Under the pieces are notes generated by a model. The model did not search any database. It saw only the letters and a list, made by a program, of their open reading frames with translations, and was not told the origin of the DNA. A stretch of 64,000 nucleotides of DNA, taken from assembly GCA_025267735.1 (NCBI GenBank), contig CM046294.1, positions 35,867,222 to 35,931,221 of the forward strand, given 5' to 3'. The DNA comes from Mactra quadrangularis (taxonomy: Eukaryota; Mollusca; Bivalvia; Venerida; Mactridae). The position numbers were made by a program, and so were the translations under genes. Position 1 is the first letter of the stretch; each line of letters begins with the position of its first letter. This document shows positions 59,050 to 64,000 of the stretch, piece after piece.

Positions 59050-59830
59050 TACATACCCTCTGAAGGTTGGCCACGCCCATTTTCACACAAATTACCAGTT
59101 TTTTACATTTAATTGCAATAAGTTATATGGTATCGGACTGCAATATGTCATTTTATAGGTTTATTAAGGTGCTGAGTTCAAATATGAAGTCAAAAACAAA
59201 ATTAATCAAACCAATATGGCTAAAAATTCAAAATGGCCGCCAAAATAACCATAGTACAAGCATATTCGGGAGTTTATTTATCCTGGACATTTAATATGTT
59301 GAATCATACCTGCAATATGTCTAGCTATAGGTTTCTAAGGTGCTGAATTCAAATATGAAGTAAAAAAACTTATATTAAGAAACCACTATGGCGAGAAATT
59401 CAAAATGGCTGCCAAATTAAACCCATTTTGAGCATATTAGGGTAATTATTATACTGGACATTCAATATGTTGATTCATACATGCATTATGTCCAGAAATA
59501 GGTTTTTTAAGGTGATGAATTAAAAAAGGAAGTTAATTTAAGAAACCAAAATGGCGAGAAATTCAAAATGGCTGCCTAATTTAACCTAGTTTGTTTTAGC
59601 ATATTCGGGTAATTACTTATCTTGGCATTCAATGTGTTGAATCATGCTAACATTATGTCAATTTACAAGTTTTTTAGGGTAATTAGTTCAAATATGAAGT
59701 CAAAACTAATTTAAACAACCCAATATGACCAAAAATTCAAAATGGCTATCAAAATAACACATTTTCAATGTATACTGGTTATCAATGGTCAAATCTATAT
59801 GTTGAATCATGGTTTGTTATCACTCTTAAT
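59050..59830 (+). repeat. Tandem repeat, ~165-175-bp unit, four to five copies, with ATGGC motifs
   Basis: The anchor 'aaattcaaaatggc' occurs at about 59224, 59399, 59563 and 59737. Each is preceded in the unit by 'ggtgctgagttcaaatatga'-type sequence and 'ccaatatggc'. The paired words aaatggcgagaa and aaaatggctgcc are near the YY1 consensus AAnATGGC. Divergence between units is 15-25% by eye, so the array is old. Such a unit length would fit a nucleosome-phased satellite remnant. Confidence 0.75.
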
Positions 59831-60035
59831 GCAATTGTTTAGATTATTTGTAAAATAATAAAGCAAATAATCATATATTACATATAATAAATAAATATTA
59901 AAATATCATTTGTTACTTTTGTTTCTGTATTTACACGTTGTTTTTTTTACAAATTGAACTTAATTGCGTTCTGTTTTTGTAACCTGAGGTTTTGCTTTTG
60001 GTCACGCTCACTGTCGCCATATTCATTGCTAGATG
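59831..60035. other. Short spacer
   Basis: AT-rich, nothing recognised. Confidence 0.5.
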
Positions 60036-60401
60036 CTAAACTAGATATTGACACTGTACATTTGATAAAACTCTACAGGAGCAGCGACTTGATATGTAGT
60101 CTGGTCGACAGCTATATCGAATCACTTTGAGCATATCTTCAGGGACAGACTGTAACTTTGTCTTTACAGGCTGAAGATTTTCATTAACAGACTCCCATCC
60201 CAAGTCACATGGATTTAGAGCATTGTTGCCCCGCCATATTTGGGTCTGTATATATACTCTTCGTATGTGACATGATGTTACGTCATATGTTTGAGACAAG
60301 CTATTAACTTTCAAGCACGATGCTGCACTGACTACTTGAGTAACAAACTTGTGCAATGGGAGGTTGTTAATGTGACTCAATGAGGATGAATAATAAAGCA
60401 T
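60036..60401 (-). pseudogene. Relic of a multi-copy uncharacterised invertebrate protein (C-terminal Trp/Cys segment)
   Basis: The minus frame holds LHKFVTQVVSAASCLKV, then SCHIRRVYIQTQIWRGNNAL, NPCDLGWES, VKTKLQSVPEDMLKVIRYSC and SSRCSCRVLSNVQC. From memory this order (H-x-x-R-x-Y-x-Q-x-x-x-W, then P-x-x-x-GW, then P-x-x-x-L-x-x-I-x-C-x-C, then RCSCR) matches the C-terminal part of large uncharacterised proteins that are repeated in many invertebrate genomes, possibly transposon-linked. The second cysteine of the I-x-C-x-C pair is lost, the expected Cys tail after RCSCR stops early, and a stop codon just upstream of 60401 cuts off the rest. It is therefore a decayed fragment of unknown function. 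Confidence 0.5.
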
Positions 60402-61618
60402 TATGATGCATCTCTCTCAACTTTCAATGTCTGCTTCCATTGTGATAGATGCCTCTATATGACTGAACGATTACTTTGACCTTTGTTAGTTCCGAGGAGT
60501 TTTAAAATTACTGATTTTACAACGCCAAATGATCTGAAAGTTTTTTGGCACCAACTTAAGGCACGCAGGAAAGGGGGGAGAAGTAAACTCAGCTTGAGGC
60601 TTAAAGTCAATTTCAATGTTGCTAAGTCTCGTACTCGACTTTTCCTTGCTTTGTCAGACCTGAAGACAAGGTTTTGGTCAGACAGGTTAGTATGGTCACG
60701 CAACAAAACCAACAGCAGTCAACAAACAATGACGAAGGAAACATTACTAACTCATACAGAAGAAAGTGAAAAATCCTTGTAACTGAAATAGATAGAGTGA
60801 TGATATATCAAGTGAATTAAGCTTAACATGGTTATCTTTTTTTTTGAAAAACAATTTAAAGAGATAACATGATTTTGGTGAGTTTGAATTTTCGTACTCA
60901 GCGCTTCAGCAAAAATATTGTAACACGCGAGATTGATGCAAAATTAACTCTAAACAAGATTATTTTAGTCCTAACGCGCTTCCATAGAAAAAAGTTTTTT
61001 CAGGGTCGTCACAAAAAACGGAATATTCAATGAAGTAACCGCCATATAAAAATCATTAAATGTAGATGTATAGATTCACATTGGAAGGTCAACTAAAATC
61101 AAAATACTAGCGGCAACCATAACTTTTTGTGACTCCATAGCTATATTCACTGCGGGACAGAAGTACGTAAGCGCAGCAGTGCTGTTAGATCGTATATGTC
61201 ACAGAACGTAAATGTCGCACGTGTGTGACATATTCAGTCGAATTGATCACACCTATATCGTGTGACATGTACGTTTGTGCAAATTAGCGATAAATGCCTG
61301 ACCGTATATATCTCACATATCATACAATGAACCAATTCAGTTTTCTATTAACTTTGTCCGCAGCAGCATCAGCATCAGTAATAGCAGCTTGCCATCAGTA
61401 ACGTGATCAAAACATCATCATCAACATTTCTATCTTGAGTGATTTTGTTGAAACGTTTCCAACTTGCAGATAATTAAGTAGTGATGAAGATGATGATTAT
61501 TGAACAGCTTGAATTGATGAATAATTGATTTATAAACATAATATTGATGATGAAGTGATGATTGAGAGACATTTGTAATATTTATAAATAGAGATGAATC
61601 ATATGTATACTTTTTGTA
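60402..61618. other. Noncoding with minor motifs
   Basis: Overlapping frames on both strands at 60455-60782 are mutually antisense and unsupported. TGTGACAT-type words (61195-61270) form a small palindrome. Trinucleotide-rich ATG/GATGAT sequence lies at 61477-61570. Confidence 0.4.
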
Positions 61619-61620
61619 TA

Positions 61621-62855
61621 CAGTCCAACCTGTGAACAATGGCCGGCCAAGGGAAAAGAGAAAAGTGGCCTTTGTTCACAGGTGGCCTTTGTTCGGAGGG
61701 AGGAACAAACGGGCCATGTTTCGTTAGACTTGAGAGACAGAGTTCATAATTAACATGAATTAATCATTAAAATTGTTTTTATTTTCAACCTTAATTCATT
61801 ATTCACATTATCATTATTGAATTTGTGACAATAAACGAAAAATAAATTGAACAAAGAATGACTAAAACAAAGAAATCAGTGATTTTTTGTTTGCAGCTAC
61901 ATTTCATGCTATGCCCTCAACATTAACAATTGCACTCTACAAAGTCTCACTACTCTGACCTTTTGTATAGTATTTCTATCTTATCCCAGTTGCCAAATTA
62001 CCTGTATACAGTGGTCACAGTTGAACGAATTTAGCATGAATTGATAATTAAAATTGTTTTTATTTTCCACCTTTATTCATTATTCACATTATCATATTGA
62101 AGTTGTGACTATAAATGAATAAAACAAAACTTTGAACAAAGAATGACTAAAACAAAGAAATCAGTGATTTTTTTTTATTGGCAGCTACATTTCATGCTAT
62201 GCCCTCAACATTAACAAATGCACCCAACAAATTCTCACTTCTTTGACCTTTTGTATAGTATTTCTATCTTTTCCCAGTTGTCAAATTACCTGTATACAGC
62301 GGTCACAGTTGAACGGATTTAGGAATTATCAGCGTGTCACATACATTTATCTAACTGCCGGACGTGTGAAAAACAAACCTAGTGCAGTCTCCAAACATTC
62401 AAAACTAATTAACAAAGTGTCATCACATGACGTAATTTACTCCCGATTTACTAATAAATTTAACAATAAAAGGATACATTAACATATTTTTATAATAAGG
62501 TGACGAGAAAATTGTCTACACCTTGATAATAACTAATAAAATCGTACTCAAGATTGTCTGTTTACGAAAATCCGGAAAAAATCGGATTACGGGTTTTTAG
62601 CTTAACTTTAACAAAAATGGCGGCCTTCTTTCGAAATCGCCTTGGCACGAAAAACTGTCTTCAAACAATCGTCTGGCCGTTGTTCACAGTTAGAAACTGG
62701 CCGCGGGGATGGTTTTGACTGGCCGCTGGTCGCAGACGACAGGTGGCCGTTATTCACGGCCTTTTTAAGAGCGTTTTCGGTCGGGGGGAAATCGAAATGG
62801 CCGCTATCGGCAGGTGCCCGCTATTCGGAGGTGGCCGTTAGCACAAGTTGGACTG
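61621..62855. mobile_element. Non-autonomous pogo/Tigger-like element with subterminal repeats
   Basis: The ends cagtccaacctgtg (61621) and, inverted, cagtccaacttgtg (ending 62855) are terminal inverted repeats with a TA on each side (61619-61620 and 62856-62857). The CAG start and TA target fit the pogo branch of Tc1/mariner. A 13-bp word of the type ggccgttgttcac recurs in at least nine forms: left at 61632-61644 (inverted), 61667 and 61684; right at 62675, 62721, 62745, 62799, 62816 and 62833. These are probably transposase-binding sites. The middle contains a ~285-bp tandem duplication. No transposase is encoded, and the frames across it are chance. Confidence 0.8.
61748..62322 (+). repeat. 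Tandem duplication (~285 bp x 2) inside the pogo-like element
   Basis: Unit 1 (about 61748-62030) and unit 2 (about 62031-62322) share 'catttcatgctatgccctca', 'ttttgtatagtatttctat' and 'tacctgtatacag'. They differ by a few percent. Confidence 0.85.
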
Positions 62856-63047
62856 TAGTTACTAAACAAGTACTCACTGTAAGTACCTTTAATCAAAAGA
62901 TGTGTATTGATTATGTATTTAACATGTTATATTCATGATGTTAAGTTATTTAAATAGATTTTAAAACATTTGTTAGCATACATTGTTTTATGCATGTGTT
63001 TACTGTGATGTTAATTGTTAATGGTCTTCATATTACAAATATATGTA
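62856..63047. other. Short spacer
   Basis: AT-rich, nothing recognised. Confidence 0.5.
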
Positions 63048-63375
63048 GGAATAGTAGTTCAGTGGTAGGAAGCGCCCTTAAGGATTGAGGGGTCCTGGGT
63101 TCGAATCCCACTAGGGGCACTGCTCATTTCCTTGAGCAAGAAATTTACCTACGATTGTTTCTCTCCACCCAGGCGTAAATAGGTACTTGCGAGGGTGGTA
63201 TAAATCTGTTTGAGCCAACTTGTCAAGTTGCATTAATAAGCAGAGAAAAAGACTCCTTAGGGAGATTGATAGATAAATACCAGTTGCCTGATGACCAGGG
63301 GTAATAGCTGTAAAGTCGGTGAATGGGTGTAAGCATGAAACTCAGACTATAAAATGCCATTACATTTTTACATTA
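63048..63375 (+). mobile_element. tRNA-derived SINE, family B (copy 5, best full-length copy)
   Basis: A box tagttcagtggtaggaagc, B box ctgggttcgaatcccactag, full body including 'gtataaatctgtttgagcc', (gata)-type stretch, 'ctgatgaccaggggtaatag', and the 3' end 'aaaatgccattacattttta'. It is the reference for the other B copies. The tail is ATTACATTTT-type, unlike the (CAAA)n tail of family A. Confidence 0.85.
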
Positions 63376-64000
63376 CATATATTTTATGTATTTTGTTAGT
63401 CTAGTTATTGATTTCTCTAATATCAATAGTTTATTGATATATTGATTTACACAATTTGTTGATGTGATGATTTTTTATTGTTTTAACATACAAGATATAA
63501 ATGAAGCAGTGTCAAAGAAGTTGTGTAAATACAATTTACAATTTATCGGTGATTTCTTTTATTACCTCAGTTGCCATGGTGTCTTGACATGCAAGGTGAG
63601 GGGTTTGATCCTCACATAAGGGTACTATTTCTTTCATTCCTTTGACTTTAATGCAGTTAGTTAATATTTTAGATGGCAGTTCAATAGACAGTGTAAACAC
63701 TAGATAGGCTGGTCCTAAATAGACAACTTGTGTTTGGTTTGTTTGAATTGAAAAGAAGGATAGCGATGGTCTCGATATAAAAACCCGAAGCTGATAAATG
63801 GCGACTTTTCAGGAGAAGAAAAAAACTTTTTTTCTCTAAAACTAAAACTTGCATAAGAATGTAATATACACAAAAATGTTTTCAAATGTTGTTGATTTCT
63901 TTTATATTTATCATTAAAAGGCTACATCTTTTCATTATGTTGTAAATGTAAGTTCGGCATATTATAAATGACGAAAGTGTAACTTCGGCATATTAATTGT
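63376..64000. other. Noncoding with a weak tRNA-like relic
   Basis: At 63564-63627 the sequence 'tcagttgccatggtgtcttg ... gaggggtttgatcctcacat' resembles decayed A and B boxes of a further tRNA-derived element. Near the end (63948-63960 and 63977-63990) 'agttcggcatattat' and 'aacttcggcatatta' form a short direct repeat. No gene is seen. Confidence 0.4.

Noticed and set aside
1..64000. CRISPR arrays, bacterial operons, rRNA genes
   Set aside because: The window is eukaryotic. The regular arrays seen are minisatellite or satellite DNA without unique spacers.

Overview
This is an AT-rich eukaryotic nuclear window, most likely from a lophotrochozoan animal and probably a bivalve mollusc. The evidence is an intact L1/Tx1-type LINE, several tRNA-derived SINE families, many small inverted-repeat DNA elements, the frequent short palindrome tacatgta, and single-exon-sized coding pieces ending at GT donors. 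There is no operon-like packing and no ribosomal RNA. I do not claim a species. No complete host protein-coding gene can be read from the window.

Layout. 1-12 kb: gene-poor DNA with a tandem repeat rich in ACGTCA motifs (1.6 kb), SINE copies of three families, and two inverted-repeat DNA elements (7.3-7.8 and 9.5-10.1 kb). 12.4-20.0 kb: a LINE insertion bounded by a 15-bp target duplication and a poly-A tail. Its 1265-codon ORF2 (endonuclease, reverse transcriptase, terminal zinc knuckle) is open throughout, but no ORF1 is visible. 20-28 kb: noncoding DNA with a 30-bp minisatellite at 23.3 kb and an interrupted SINE. Around 28.2 kb, minus strand: the best host signal, a first exon with a TATA box, a signal peptide and a splice donor. 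29.7-39 kb: SINEs and MITEs, including two with clear target duplications. 40-47 kb: a duplicated promoter-like block (CCAAT and TATA boxes kept in both copies) and several candidate exons of small cysteine-containing secreted proteins. 48.16-50.92 kb: a hAT-type non-autonomous element with an 8-bp target duplication that carries about 26 copies of a 79-bp satellite. 51-64 kb: a second signal-peptide exon (53.0 kb), a 47-bp SINE stub with a perfect 13-bp duplication, tandem repeats at 58.1 and 59.1 kb, a decayed fragment of a multi-copy uncharacterised invertebrate protein (60 kb), and a pogo-like TA-flanked element (61.62-62.86 kb) with at least nine subterminal repeats.

How it works together: mostly this is a record of transposition. 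The LINE shows that target-primed reverse transcription acted here. SINEs with different heads share one 3' tail and so may use a common partner LINE, which is not the LINE present here as far as its tail shows. The DNA elements are all non-autonomous and depend on transposases encoded elsewhere. All homology statements come from reading motifs by eye, without any database search.
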